Assembly: GCF_964656455.1 (NCBI RefSeq)
Contig: NC_135719.1
Location: forward strand, 134,601,284 to 134,665,283
Length of the DNA: 64,000 nucleotides
Direction of reading: 5' to 3'
Source of the DNA: Halichoerus grypus
Taxonomy: Eukaryota; Chordata; Mammalia; Carnivora; Phocidae
Shown here piece after piece: positions 1-11,139 of this stretch. The notes under the pieces are model-generated. The model was given only the letters and a program-made list of their open reading frames with translations, ran no database searches and was not told the origin of the DNA. Position 1 is the first letter of the stretch. Each line of letters begins with the position of its first letter. The position numbers and the translations under genes were made by a program.

Positions 1-799
1 TGAAGGTGCAGATGCTGCCCTTGAAATGGGCTTCATGTTTAAGTGGGAATGATGGAATCCTGGAGTGGGAGAGGTCAAATGACAACACTTATTACTGGGT
101 ACAGGGTGGACATGATTATAATAGGCATCAAGAGTATAGTAGTAGGTAAATGGTTTAACCCATTCTCTAGGAGTGGATAATTGCTCATCATAACTTTATG
201 AATAAAATAGATGTCCAGCCAACTTAACTTATATTAAATTGTACAGCTGAACAAATGACCCAGGTGTGACAAAGGGCAGCCTGACTTTAATAATCACAAT
301 GGAGTGTCAAAGCCACTTAACAATTCCAAGAGTTAAGTTGTAGGCGTAGTGATTTCTATGTCATCCCCATTACACTTGCTTCTTTCACCCATGAAGAAGT
401 TGGCTATATTTTAGAGAAAAGCAGATCAGTGTACATTTAATCAAGTGGCGACTTCAATGGCTACTATTGTAGAAGATATGGTATCTACTGGAAAAAATCA
501 ACTCAGCTGTGACACCTTGTATTCAGCTATTAATCTAGAAATGGTTATAAAATATCTTCTTGTTTTATCTCAATAAGCAAAAAACACTAGAATGGTTTGC
601 TTTCATTTTAATTAGCATTTCTCATTTCTATCATAAATTACTTCCAGGGACCTTGAATGTCTCACCATACCAGAGGATATTACACAGGTCTACTGACATC
701 AAATGACTGAAATTAGAGAGCTGGGAATACATGATATCTAAGCTAACTTTGTAATTTACATACATGCCAGAAGGTAGGGGAAACCCCCTCCCCCCACCC
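1..799 (+). mobile_element. Probable upstream part of ERVL-like internal region (low certainty)
   Basis: This stretch leads directly into the recognisable retroviral pol remnant that follows and has no SINE, L1 or microsatellite. By position it should hold the more 5' part of pol, but I cannot match it base by base to a consensus. It carries many stops in all frames and no frame longer than about 60 codons. It may instead be plain single-copy DNA. If it is the same element, the left end lies outside the window. Confidence 0.35.
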
Positions 800-2395
800 A
801 TGAAAATTTAGGACCTACCATCTTTTTCATATTTCTGATAGTTCAGTGGGACATGTCTGAATATCCCTTCCAAAGGAATCAGCCCAGTTCTTAGTGGGCT
901 TCCTGGATGTTTGAAAGCAACGTATAGCATTTTTGGATGTGCTGTTTCAATACTTTTAACAAATAATTGCTACATCTGTGAATTTTCAGTTTGTTCCAGA
1001 ATAAGAGTAGACTCTCCAGCATATCCAGGATATAGTGCAAGCTGTTCTCTCTGCCACTTGGTCATAATGATTCAGCAAATTCCATGGTGTTTATAGTGTC
1101 TGAAGCAGATGGCCTTGTAGTTTGGAAAATCTTGCAAATCTGATAGGAGATTAATAATGTAGATTTTAGAGTACTGAAACAAAATCAGGCTTTTTTTCCT
1201 GAGATTGATTATTAATATCCCTTTGAGAAAAAGATCCTACTTTGCTAATGGCTGCTAAGAGAGGCCAAACACTGGACCATTGGAGCTCCAAGTGGCCATG
1301 CAACCATGATCATCATTTTTTTATGAACTAACCATAAACTTGAGCTTGGGTAACAAAAGACCTATACAAAGTAGAAATGGTATATGTAAGATTGGCTCGA
1401 TGCTCAAATTTGTTGCTTGAACAATTGTTTCCCCTACCAATAGGTTTTATGTTGCTGCATTGCCACTTCTTTCATCAATGCCTATTCCCCAGAAAAACTA
1501 TAGAGAAGAGACATCTTCCAAGTGAGCAGATCATTGAGTGGTACATCTGTTTTCTCACTTTGCGTGGAAATGAAGGTTGCCAGAAGCATGAATATGATTT
1601 GGAGGATTGGTAATAAGGAGATATAGGGAAGAGATATGTGGAAGGACCTTTCAGAACTGTTAGATTCTCTGTGGATATTAATGTCCCATATGACTTCTCT
1701 TCAGAAGATGTTCCTAGCTGAAGAAACTCTCAATAATTAGTTGAATACAATGACTCATTATATGAATATTAAGCAGTTACTTTCAATAGCCACCTACCCT
1801 TGCTTGCTCAATAGATTAATGAATAAAGAATTTATAACAGCAAGAAGATAGGTTGAAACATGGATTCAACAGCATGGATTATTTGGTACAGCCAATGCTG
1901 TGCACCTACACAGCCAACCTCAGAGACAAATGCTGACACTTTCACAATTTGCCGTCCACTAGGGGGCCAGTCATCTATCTGATGACAGGTAATGATACTG
2001 GATTCCTTCCATTATGGAAAGGGCAATTATTTATCCAAATTGGAATACACAATTATTCTGCATATGGATTTGTCTTTTTTGTGACCCTGCCTCTGCATCT
2101 GTTGACTGACTTAATGGGACAGCAACAGAGTGACCCATATAACATTGTTTTTGAACAATGCATTCATTTATAATACACAGGTTGAGAAAATGGACTCAAG
2201 TCAATTGGATTCACTTGTGTTATCATGTGCCCCAAGCTGCCTGAAGCAACCGGCCTTTTAGAACAGTATAATGTACTAGTGAAGGCTCACTTATGGCACC
2301 ACTTGGGAGAAAACACTGTTGGGGGATAGGGCACTGTCTTCCAGAATAAGAAATATGATCTGAATTACTGACCAATACATGGTACTTTTTGTTTA
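800..2395 (+). pseudogene. Degenerate ERVL-class endogenous retrovirus pol remnant (RNase H to integrase part)
   Basis: The DNA resembles the ERVL pol consensus as I know it: first the reverse transcriptase/RNase H part (about 880-1650), then the integrase core (about 1800-2395), in order on the + strand. The integrase part is clearest around 1990-2080 and 2225-2290. In a live element pol would make the enzymes for reverse transcription and integration. Here it is cut by many stops and indels; the longest in-frame piece is about 78 codons (1377-1613). No gag or env is seen. This is an old fossil with no coding capacity. The class is fairly sure, the subfamily is not. Confidence 0.7.
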
Positions 2396-3049
2396 TATTT
2401 AAATGTCATGTGGTAATTACCTTAAGCTATCCTAGAGGTCATTGAATACAGAGAGGCTCACAGACCAAATGAAGATGCCCAAATCTCACATGGCTAATTC
2501 AATTTAAAACACATGATAGGAAGTAAGGGGAAGGGCTATTCTTGAAATAAGGTGTAAGTGGGCTTAAGGCTTAAGGAAAGGTCTCTAATAAGGTAGAAGT
2601 TTTCTGGGGTCAACATACCCTATCCAAGAAGCACAGAACCATGTACACCTGGCCAAAGCTGGAGCCAGCCAATTACTGCACTAAGAGCTATGGATTTTAT
2701 TTTCATTTATGGGATACAGGACACATGAGTTCAGGAGGAGTTTCACCAATGTGTGGCTAATCCTCAGCCTCATAAATTTTGAGTACCTCATATGCTTTAT
2801 GTACATTTAGTGTGCCAAGAATATTTGGTGCCTCAGAGACCTCATGCATATTTAGCATATTATGAATATTAGGTGGCTCTTGGTCTTCCCATCCCTTTAT
2901 ATCTATGTTCAGCACACACAAGACTTACTTACTTTACGTTTAACATGGCTCATAGGTTACTAACTTACTAACACATCTTATAAGTTTTGTTTTTGCATTT
3001 TGTATAGCAGAATTGAATGCTGTCTAATAATATGACATATGTAACTCAC
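2396..3049. mobile_element. Unassigned ~650 bp block interrupting the ERVL pol remnant
   Basis: The retroviral match stops near 2395 and resumes near 3050 at what should be almost the next part of pol, so this block looks like a later insertion. It is AT-rich, lacks a SINE head, an A-tail or long frames, and I do not recognise its family. Its size would suit a solo LTR or an old DNA transposon. I could not find convincing terminal repeats or a target-site duplication by eye. Confidence 0.4.
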
Positions 3050-3345
3050 ACAGAGTATTGTCTGGAAACCAAGAGATGGAACTAAGAGAGGAAACACTTA
3101 TCTTTCATCTAAAGACTACTCACAATATTCAGCTTTCCATTCACATGACTTTGGGCTATGATGGTTTATAGGTCTTAGCACTCAAAGGAAGACAGCCTCC
3201 CTTCCAAGATGACACGCAGAGATTCCTGTGACCTTTTAAGATTACCACTGGTAATTTGGTCTTTCCATGCCACTTAACCAATAGGTGAAGAAGTTAACTG
3301 CATTGGCTGGCACAATTGATCCTGATTATTAAGGAAAAACAGAGT
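3050..3345 (+). pseudogene. 3' part of the ERVL-like pol remnant
   Basis: After the interruption the match to ERVL internal sequence resumes in the same orientation. It includes the stretch around 3270-3345 that resembles the end of ERVL pol, where a dUTPase-like domain follows integrase. It is full of stops. Together with 800-2395 it forms one broken internal region on the + strand. Confidence 0.6.
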
Positions 3346-3394
3346 TACAGTACAAATATTTCTATTTGTATAAAGACTGGCTGCTATATGAGTA

Positions 3395-3650
3395 CAAAGA
3401 CAGTTACTAGGAGGAAATGTCAAGGGCAGGGGGATTCTAATTAAACAGATTTAGGATTCTTCCTGTAGGCAGGCCGAGTTCATCACATATCAAGTGTGGA
3501 AGATTCTCACTAACATGACTTAGCAGGATGCTTGCTACAAGGGGGCTAGGCAGTCTCAAGGATAAGACTCAAGGATGAGGCTTCATTGAAAGGAGGGCTC
3601 AGAGGAAACTCTCTAAGGTTGAGTCAAGGAGAGATACTATCACACACATT
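3395..3650 (-). mobile_element. Partial LTR-like sequence, same family as 18559-19212
   Basis: The stretch around 3405-3440 ('actaggaggaaatgtcaagg') and 3590-3640 resembles 18757-18800 and 19165-19212, where a more complete LTR-like unit lies. The orientation inferred from TATA and polyadenylation signals in that better copy is minus. Only part of the LTR is present here. It could be an independent insertion or part of the neighbouring provirus. Confidence 0.4.
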
Positions 3651-3721
3651 AGGACATAAAAAAAACAAACAAACCTTTTTGAATGCATAGATTTTAAGCC
3701 ATGTGTAGCAGTACAGAATTT

Positions 3722-3901
3722 GTATTTTTTTCTTTTTTTATTAAGTATTTTTTATTTTAATTCCAGTACAGTTAACATACAGTGTTGTATTAGTTTCAGA
3801 TGCACAATATGGTGATTCAACAATTCTATACATTACCTGTGCTCATCATGATGAGTGTACTCTTTAGTTCTTATCACCTATTTCATCTATCCCCTACCCA
3901 C
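3722..3901 (-). mobile_element. LINE-1 3' end, short 5'-truncated copy
   Basis: A T-rich run (the A-tail read on the other strand) is followed by a typical carnivore L1 3' UTR read in reverse, including the 'agtttcagatgcacaatat' stretch. It is flanked by a 14 bp near-perfect target-site duplication, 'cagaatttgtattt' at 3714-3727 and 'cagaatttggattt' at 3902-3915. That marks an L1-machinery insertion truncated to about 180 bp. Confidence 0.8.
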
Positions 3902-3915
3902 CAGAATTTGGATTT

Positions 3916-4919
3916 CTATTTTATAACTGACAAGTTTCTTTGGGCTCATAGCACCTATGTAGAGTATTTTGCCCACAGACAGTGCTCCATAACTAATGTG
4001 GACAGAAATTCCATATCTCTGGAGGAATTTTGGTACTGCCCCCATCATTATGTGCAGCACCCCAATGGGACATAAGATTGCCCTGAAGTCTGGCTCCAGA
4101 ATCATAACTGTAAATGCATTCATTTTAAGCATGATGTTAAGAATCTGAAAATGTACTAATTATTAATTTTCTATTCTACAGTTTCCTCCAGAAAGCTCCA
4201 ACATATTTATTTTGGGTAACAATTTATTTCAGCAGAAATCACTTGACCCAAATTTTGATGATTTAATAGCTCATTGAAAGAACTAGCCTGGAGCTGATAA
4301 CAAAATCTGTTGCAGATGCTATAACTCCTATTTGCATCCATTGGTCTTTTGGTTTATGTGCTTTAATAATTTGAAAAACAGGGGGATAATCAGGAACCAA
4401 GATAGATATGTATGTCTCGAGGTAGAACTTAATTCAAAATTATACAAAATGTTTTGTCAGATGAACTGCTTAACCACATTTGTTATCAGTGGCGCAAAAC
4501 ATGTTGGATTAAGTTTTTGAATAATGTGCAAGGATGGTGTCAGACTGATCCTAACAGACAAGAAGCTCGGGATCAAAACCAGAACTTTGTTTCTGTCATA
4601 CTAGTTTTAGGTAAAAGATTTTACGATGAATTCTTTCAAAATGGAATTTCGGATAGTATCTATACTTTTAATTACTATAAAATTTAATGAATTTTGTATC
4701 ATTGATATTTTTGTGTCATCTTTGAATTCTTCACTTGTCTTTATTTGAATTTTGTCAACAATTTCAGAGAAGAAACCACATTTTGGGCAAAGGCATTGAG
4801 TTCCTTTTTTTAATATACACCCTATACACGTATAGAATACTTTCTCATATTCTGAGGAAGAATGTAGAATTTTTGTGCTAGTTGATTGTACAATTTGTTG
4901 CTTTGTTATTTCATTATTT
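3916..4919. other. About 1 kb without a recognised element
   Basis: No SINE, L1 or MIR landmark was found. Several short open frames (60-90 codons) overlap on both strands around 3887-4132 and 4332-4687. None resembles a protein family I know, and codon content looks random. It may contain very old unrecognised retroelement sequence. Confidence 0.5.
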
Positions 4920-6890
4920 ATGTATTATTTTATTTTTTATTGGAAAATTATTGTTATTTAACTACACAGGAAAATAAAGAGAGCGATAATAGGAACATTT
5001 ACCCATCAACTACCTTTGTCTGATCTTAATATTATTCTACATTTGCTTCAGATCTTTTATTTATTAAAAAAATTACAAATATAGTTGAAGCCTTTGTACC
5101 TCTTACCTATCACACTAGTCTCTTTTCTTTTCTCAAATATTTACTATGTTCACATGAATCAATAAACAGTATATAGTGTTGTTTTACATGTTTTAAATTT
5201 ATACATAAATGGTTTCAAATTCTATGAATCATTCTGCATCTTGCTTTTTTGTACTCAGTGTAATGTTTGCGAAATGTCTCTACATTGTTTTCATTCATTC
5301 ATTCTCAATACACTTTGATATTCTATCATATAAATATATCATTTTACAAATATATAAGAATTTAAATTTTACTTTAGCATGCTGATGAACATTTAAGTTG
5401 TTTAACATTTTTGGGGATTGTAAAATCTTCTTCATTGAATACTCTTTTAACATCTTATATCATATACTAGAATACCTTGATCATATATATCAGGTTTTGA
5501 ATCACTAGATTAAAGACTCAATTTTCATTTGTAGCTTTACTCGATATTACCAAATTGCTCTCCAAAGTGTTTGTACAAATTTTGATTATCACTAGTTAAA
5601 CATGAGAGTTGTCATTTCCACGTCCTTGCTATTTCCTATCGTAAAACATTTAAATGTTTGCCTATCTTAGGAACGGAGACAGTGTCATTCTGGTTTGAAT
5701 TTGCATTTCCCTGATTCCTCTTGTATTTAAGCTTCTTTTCATTATTTTTTTTTTTATCAGTCTGGAAATTTTGTTCATTTTTTCCTCATTGGTTCAAGTC
5801 CTCTATATATGCTGACTAGTAATTGTTAGCTTGTTATATTTTCTGCAGTAATTTTACATTTTGTGTTCTTTAATATAAGATAAAAATTTCTTTTTTAAAA
5901 AAGATTTATTTACTTATTTATTTAAGAGAGAGAGTGTGTGTGAGGTGGGGAGAGGCAGAGGGCAGAGGGAGAGGGAGAGAGAAATTTTAGCAGACTCTGC
6001 GCTCAGCACAGAGCCAAATGTGGGGCTCGATCTCATGACCCTGAAAACACAACCTTGAGATCATGACCTGAGCCTAAACCAAGAGTTGGTCCCTTAACCA
6101 ACTGAGCCACCCAGGGAACCAGTAGACTATAAATTTCTAAGTACTAATTTAGCTACCTCTCTCAATTTTTAGTGTATAAGTTTAATTTAATATTCAGCTC
6201 TAAATTTTTCCAATTCAATTGATCTTTTACCCATAAATTATTTGGAATGTCTCCAATTTTTTTTGTTTCATAGATAGATATTTAAAATTATTTACTCCTC
6301 ACTATCTTTAAGTCAAAGAATATGGCCTGGAAAATATCCTTTCCTTGGTATTTGTTGTGATTTGTTTTATAGTTTAGTAAAATTTGGTCATTGCTTGAAA
6401 CAAGTTTTTTTTCCCTAATTGTTGTTTGCAGAATTCTGTGTAACTACATTAGATTGAGCTAAGATTACCTCATTTTTACCTTCTTGTTCTATCAATTATT
6501 GGGGTGATGTGTTAAATGATTGTGCATGTGTCAGTTTCAGAAATTGTGTCATATTTTGACTCTGTTATTAAATGGGTAGATTTTAGAATAGTTCTGTGTT
6601 TTTAGTAAGCTCTTCCTTTTATAAATACATATGACCCACTTAATTTCTCAGAGGGACATTTTACTTTATTGCCTTAAACTATTTTGTTGTCAGTATAGTT
6701 ACACCAGCTTTATTTTGGCCAATGTTTTCTTGGTGGTGGTGGGATTTTTTTTTTTTCTCTTATTTTTAGACATTCTATGTCTTTATGCTTAAACTGTCTC
6801 TTATGAGGAGGGTTTTTTTTTCTCCCCTCAGCTGATTTGGAAGATGCATGTTCTATTTTTATTTCCTTTAAGTGGTTTCCTGACAATCTC
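4920..6890 (-). mobile_element. Ancient LINE-1 (or HAL1-like) segment, minus strand
   Basis: Read on the minus strand this has the look of an old L1 3' half. Typical reversed L1 phrases occur at 5140-5290, at 5530-5720 ('ccaaattgctctccaaa'), and at 6580-6800. Divergence is high and no frame is open. The segment is split by a SINE at 5891-6121. Subfamily not assigned; a half-L1 (HAL1) element is possible. Confidence 0.6.
5891..6121 (-). mobile_element. Carnivore tRNA-derived SINE, older subtype
   Basis: Reverse copy. It begins with the tail ('aaaaaagatttatttactta'), passes a GA-rich stretch, and ends with the tRNA-related head reversed ('actgagccacccagg'). The 'gatcatgacctgagcc' plus 'accaagagt' signature marks the older subtype. 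It is nested inside the old L1 segment at 4920-6890. Confidence 0.93.
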
Positions 6891-7276
6891 AGCATGCCTA
6901 TTTGACTTAAAGCCCAAATTAATCAATACTTTATTTCTCCTGAATAATAAGAGGAATTTCAAACATGTTACTGTCCTTCATCACCTGCCTACTTATATAT
7001 GCTTTCCCACGAGGGCTGGGAGCTCAAGTATGCATACATCTGAAAAAAGACTTCTATATTAAATAGGGACTTCAAAACAATACCAAGAAAATAACCTGGA
7101 TAAGTCTCCTTAAATGTACTGTTTATAAGTAAAGCAATGAACCAAGAATATCAAATATTTCTTAGACATGAAGCAAAATAAAGTATTATTAGAAGTATGT
7201 TTGATGTTGCTGAAGATTCTTTCACAAACATATTATTTGAAGTCAATTAAAATTGTGTTTTTAATGACCTTATTAG
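6891..7276. other. Short single-copy stretch
   Basis: AT-rich DNA between the old L1 and a young SINE, with no recognised repeat. A 72-codon open frame starting at 6844 has no recognisable family. Confidence 0.5.
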
Positions 7277-7290
7277 CTCAGAAGATGTTT

Positions 7291-7323
<33 letters not shown>

Positions 7324-7507
7324 TTGAGAGAGAGAGAATGAGAGACAGAGAGCATGAGAGGGAGGAGGGTCAGAGGGAGAAGCAGACTCCCTGCCGAGCA
7401 GGGAGCCCGATGCGGGACTCGATCCCGGGACTCCAGGATCATGACCTGAGCCGAAGGCAGTTGCTTAACCAACTGAGCCACCCAGGCGCCCCTCAGAAGA
7501 TGTTTTA
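7277..7507 (-). mobile_element. Young carnivore SINE with perfect 16 bp target-site duplication
   Basis: The SINE body is about 7293-7491, in reverse orientation, with a nearly pure T run of about 28 bases as its tail. The flanks 'ctcagaagatgtttta' at 7277-7292 and 7492-7507 are identical. The head reads 'gccacccaggcgcccc' with few differences from the subfamily consensus. The long homopolymer tail, intact head and perfect duplication mark this as one of the most recent insertions in the window. Confidence 0.97.
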
Positions 7508-7604
7508 ATGATTCATGCTGATATATCATTTGTAGAATCTTTAAAAAACACACTGTTAGATGCTCTGATATGCAGGAGCATCTACACTAAGGAGCAACTG
7601 GTTT

Positions 7605-8369
7605 TCTTTTTTTTTTTTAATTATTATTATTTTTTATTTAAATTTAATTAGCCAACATATAGTATATCATCAGTTTCAGCTGTAGTATTCAATAATTTAT
7701 CAGTTGCATATAACACCCAGTACTCACCACATCACATTTCTTCCTTAATGCCCATCACCCAGTTACCCCATCCCCTCACCTACCTCCCCTCCAGCCACCC
7801 TCAGTTTGTTTCCCGTAGTCAAAAGTCTCTCATAGTTTGTCTCCCTCTCTGATTTCTTCCCATTCAGTTTTCCCTCCCTTTCCTTATGGTCCTCTGTGCT
7901 GTTCTTTATATTCCACATATGAGTGAAACCATATGATAATTGTCTTTCTCTGATTGACTTATTTCACTCAGCATAATACCCTCCAGTTCCTTCCATGTCA
8001 ATGTAAATTAAATGGTGAGTATTCATCCTTTCTGATGGTTGAGTAACATTCCACTGTGGATATATATATATATATATAAAATCTCCACATCTTTTTTTTA
8101 AAGATTTATTTATTTATTTGAGAGACAGAGAGCACAAACAGGGGGAGCAGCAGAGGGACAGGGAGAAGCAGACTCCCCGCTGACCAGAGAGCCTGACACG
8201 AGGCTGGATCCCAGGACCCCAGGATCATGACCTGAGCCAAAGGCAGACACTTAACAGACTGAGCCTCCCAGGTGCCCCACCACATCTTCTTTATCCATTT
8301 ATCTGTCGATGGACATCTCAGCTCTGTAGTGATCTAAAGGGACACCTGTACCCTACCCAATGTTCATAA
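7605..8369 (-). mobile_element. 5'-inverted (twin-primed) LINE-1 3' end
   Basis: From a T-rich tail at about 7608 the sequence reads as a reversed L1 3' UTR and end of ORF2, to about 8325. The last part (about 8326-8368) reads in the opposite, forward L1 orientation, 'tgtagtgatctaaaggg'. That matches L1 ORF2 DNA at 41861-41900 of the long element in this window. The flanks 'agcaactggttttct' (7593-7607) and 'agcaactgtttttct' (8370-8384) are a near-perfect target-site duplication. This is the signature of twin priming. A SINE (8094-8280) later landed inside. Confidence 0.85.
8094..8280 (-). mobile_element. Carnivore SINE, younger subtype, nested in L1
   Basis: Reverse copy with tail 'aaagatttatttatttattt', GA-rich middle and reversed head ending 'cccaggtgcccc'. 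It sits inside the 5'-inverted L1. The flanking 'ccacatctt' on the left and 'cacatcttctttatcc' on the right give a short target-site duplication. Confidence 0.93.
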
Positions 8370-8384
8370 AGCAACTGTTTTTCT

Positions 8385-10379
8385 AACTGGTTGGGAAAGA
8401 CTTTTATTTCCTGACATGCTTCCTTTTCATTGAAGCATCCCCAAGATAGCAAGTTTTCTTTTAGAAGCAATGTACATTTTCCACCTTGAAAAGGGTTTCC
8501 TTTCTATTTGTTACAACATAAAATATTTTCTGAGAATTTCCTTCTTGCTGTGTTTTTCATCAGATAAGCAAACAACAACAACAAAAAATCTTGATTTTTA
8601 CACTAAAAATCCCCTAAGAAAATATAAAACTTTTACACAATTGAAAAAGAGATTGTGTCTTTTATTAGGTGACAACTTAAATATAATTTTCCTCTATTAG
8701 TGAACCAATTGTGAAATCTGAACCTTTGACTTTTTGTTCATGTTAAGTCATATCAAATTAAGTTGCTCAAAATGAGTATATAGCTAAAGTAATAAGTATA
8801 AAAAGCCTTTTAGTGATTTACAAAAACTTAGAAGTTATTAGTTAATTTGCTTTATTTGAACAGTTTCTGTTTTACAAATTTCCCCCACTCTTTTTAGTCA
8901 AGGAAAGAAAAGAGATCTAAGTATTTTTCAGTCATGAATCGATATAATAACACCCTAAAATCACTTAACTCTGAGTTGTGGAACTTTCATCCCTTTGATT
9001 TGGTCTGCTTGAGGAATGTCATATTCCATGCTGTGAACAGAAGTCTCCTTTAACCACATGAGAACAATTAAGAGAAAGTCAAGGTTTGCGCCCAAGTCAG
9101 CTAATACACAAAGGCTGGGATAATGGTCATTACCTACATCAAGGAAGGCAACAAAGAAGTTCCAGACATTTATAATGAGGCATCTGAACTCAAAACACAT
9201 TTAAACAAAAACAAAAACAAACAAATATAACCCCCAAAATATTTTCAATTGGTGATCCAGTTGAGGGTTTGTATAATTAGGCTGAAGATATTACCAGAGT
9301 CACATATACAAACGCAATGTGTTAAGCAAAGTTGGGGGAAAAAAAAATGAAAAAAGCAACCGTACACACAGAATGGTTTTTCTAAGGAACAGATGTAACT
9401 TGGAAAGGTACCAACTTGGTCATCCTAGATGACAAATCTTCTGGTGGCATCAATAGAGTGCCATTTGGCTAGTCATGCCTGGGTGAAGAATCTCCGGAGG
9501 TTCTATGTTGAGTCACTAAGAATGCTCCATTAAGTCATTTAAACCAAACTTCCTAGCAAGTGATCTCCAGAATCTCAATTTAACTGTATCTTTTAGAGAT
9601 TTAAGGGAAATCTCCGGCCAAGCTAAAACTGCTTCTGCTAGGGGACCTATTAGTATTCTTCACAGTGCTACTCAAACTCCCTGCCTTTTCCTAGAAGCAC
9701 ATGAAAGAAACTCAGATCCAAGTATACTGTATTCCCCTCACCAAAGCCACCTTGGAGAGAAGCTGCCCTGCGATATGGAGACATGGACTCTATTAAGAGC
9801 TCAGCCGCAGAGTTACTTTGATTGAGTCACTTAACCTTCGTGCTCTTCTAAGTGCCACTCCCGGCCTGTGTTGCAGGGACATTTTGAGAATAAGTCCATG
9901 TGTATGAACCCTTCTCTGTGTGTTGCTATTAGAGAGACATCATCAGGACTGAGCTGAGTAGCAGGCTAAGAAATGAATGAAGAAAACAAAAATGATGCCG
10001 ATTTTTCTTTTAAAGAGAATTACAAAAAGACTGTACCTTTGTTTTTCGTGATACTAAGAATAGGTGATTTTAAAATTTTATCGCTTCTCTCATATCAATG
10101 TTATTTTGCATGAACTGATTTAGTGTCATTTATCTTGTATTTCAAAGTCATTTGATGGCAATCAGAATAATTTCACTTAATGAAAGAGACATAAAATAAA
10201 AGTTGGTTAACAAAAGCACCTTGACATTTGTGTTTGTGTCGAATATTGACTTGTTGAGTTTCTGGTGGAGTGACTGAAATGGAGACCAGCTTTTTGTTTG
10301 TGATATTTCTGTGAATAATAGGATAGATTTGAGACAGCTATGAAAATGCCATGTGTTGATTTATAAATAACTCTCTATG
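8385..10379. other. About 2 kb of mostly single-copy DNA
   Basis: No SINE, L1 landmark or long frame. A weak MIR-like phrase ('gattgagtcacttaacctt', about 9800-9850) is present but too short to call. Around 9400-9720 is slightly richer in GC and CpG than its surroundings, with no identified feature. Confidence 0.5.
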
Positions 10380-11130
10380 TAATTGTAATATATGTTAATT
10401 GTGGAAAACATAAAAAAAACACACGAAGTATAAAATAAAAATTACTCATATTCTCACCAACCAGAGATACTTAATGTCACCATTTTTATATGTGTGTGTA
10501 TTCTTCTTTAAAAAAAATAAAATTGAGGGGCGCCTGGGTGGCTCAGTCATTAAGCGTCTGCCTTCGACTCTGGTCATGGTCCCAGGGTCCGGAGATCAAG
10601 CCCCACATCGGGCTCCCTGGTCAGCCAGGAGGCCTGCTTATCCCTCTCTAACTCCCCTTGCTTGTGTTCCTGCTCTCACTATCTCTCTCTCTGTCAAATA
10701 AATAAATAAAATCTTTAAAAAAAATAAAAAAATAAAAAATAAATAATATTAGGATAATCCAATTTAGACAGATTTGAATTCTATTTGAGCAATTTATATT
10801 TATAAAATTACTTTTTGAACATAATATTCCATATTATTGATGTATTAACATTTATTTAATCAGTGGGCCAATGAAGGATACTCAGAATAATTTTTTTCAG
10901 TATTCTATTTAAGGTAACATTAACATCTGCATGCCTGTACACTTCGAATAATTGGGAAAATTAGGCGAAGCTATGAATACTTTTAAACTTTTTTTTTTTT
11001 AAGGAATCACCTTCTTTGAACAGTGTGTATTAATTTACAGATTTTCCTGCAGTGTATAGACACCCCATTTTACCCTAGCCTCGCCAACACATTGTTAATG
11101 TAACAAGGTTGGTGATGTTGCTGATGTCTT
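10380..11130 (-). mobile_element. Old LINE-1 (L1M-type) 3' UTR fragment
   Basis: The stretch before the SINE ('ggaaaacataaaaaaaacac' to 'accagagatacttaatgtc') and after it (10830-10970, 'catttatttaatcagtggg') matches the order of old L1M 3' sequence read in reverse. The two halves are separated by the SINE at 10527. Divergence is high and the right edge is approximate. Confidence 0.6.
10527..10720 (+). mobile_element. Carnivore SINE, younger subtype
   Basis: Forward copy. It starts 'ggggcgcctgggtggctcag', has 'atcaagccccacatcgggct' in the body and 'aaataaataaataaaatctt' before the A-rich tail, which runs on as mixed A/T to about 10747. It is inserted in the old L1M fragment. Confidence 0.96.
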
Positions 11131-11139
11131 CTTGGTAAA

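Noticed and set aside
1949..2173. 74-codon frame within the integrase-like region
   Set aside because: It is a chance surviving piece of the decayed ERVL pol, not an independent gene.
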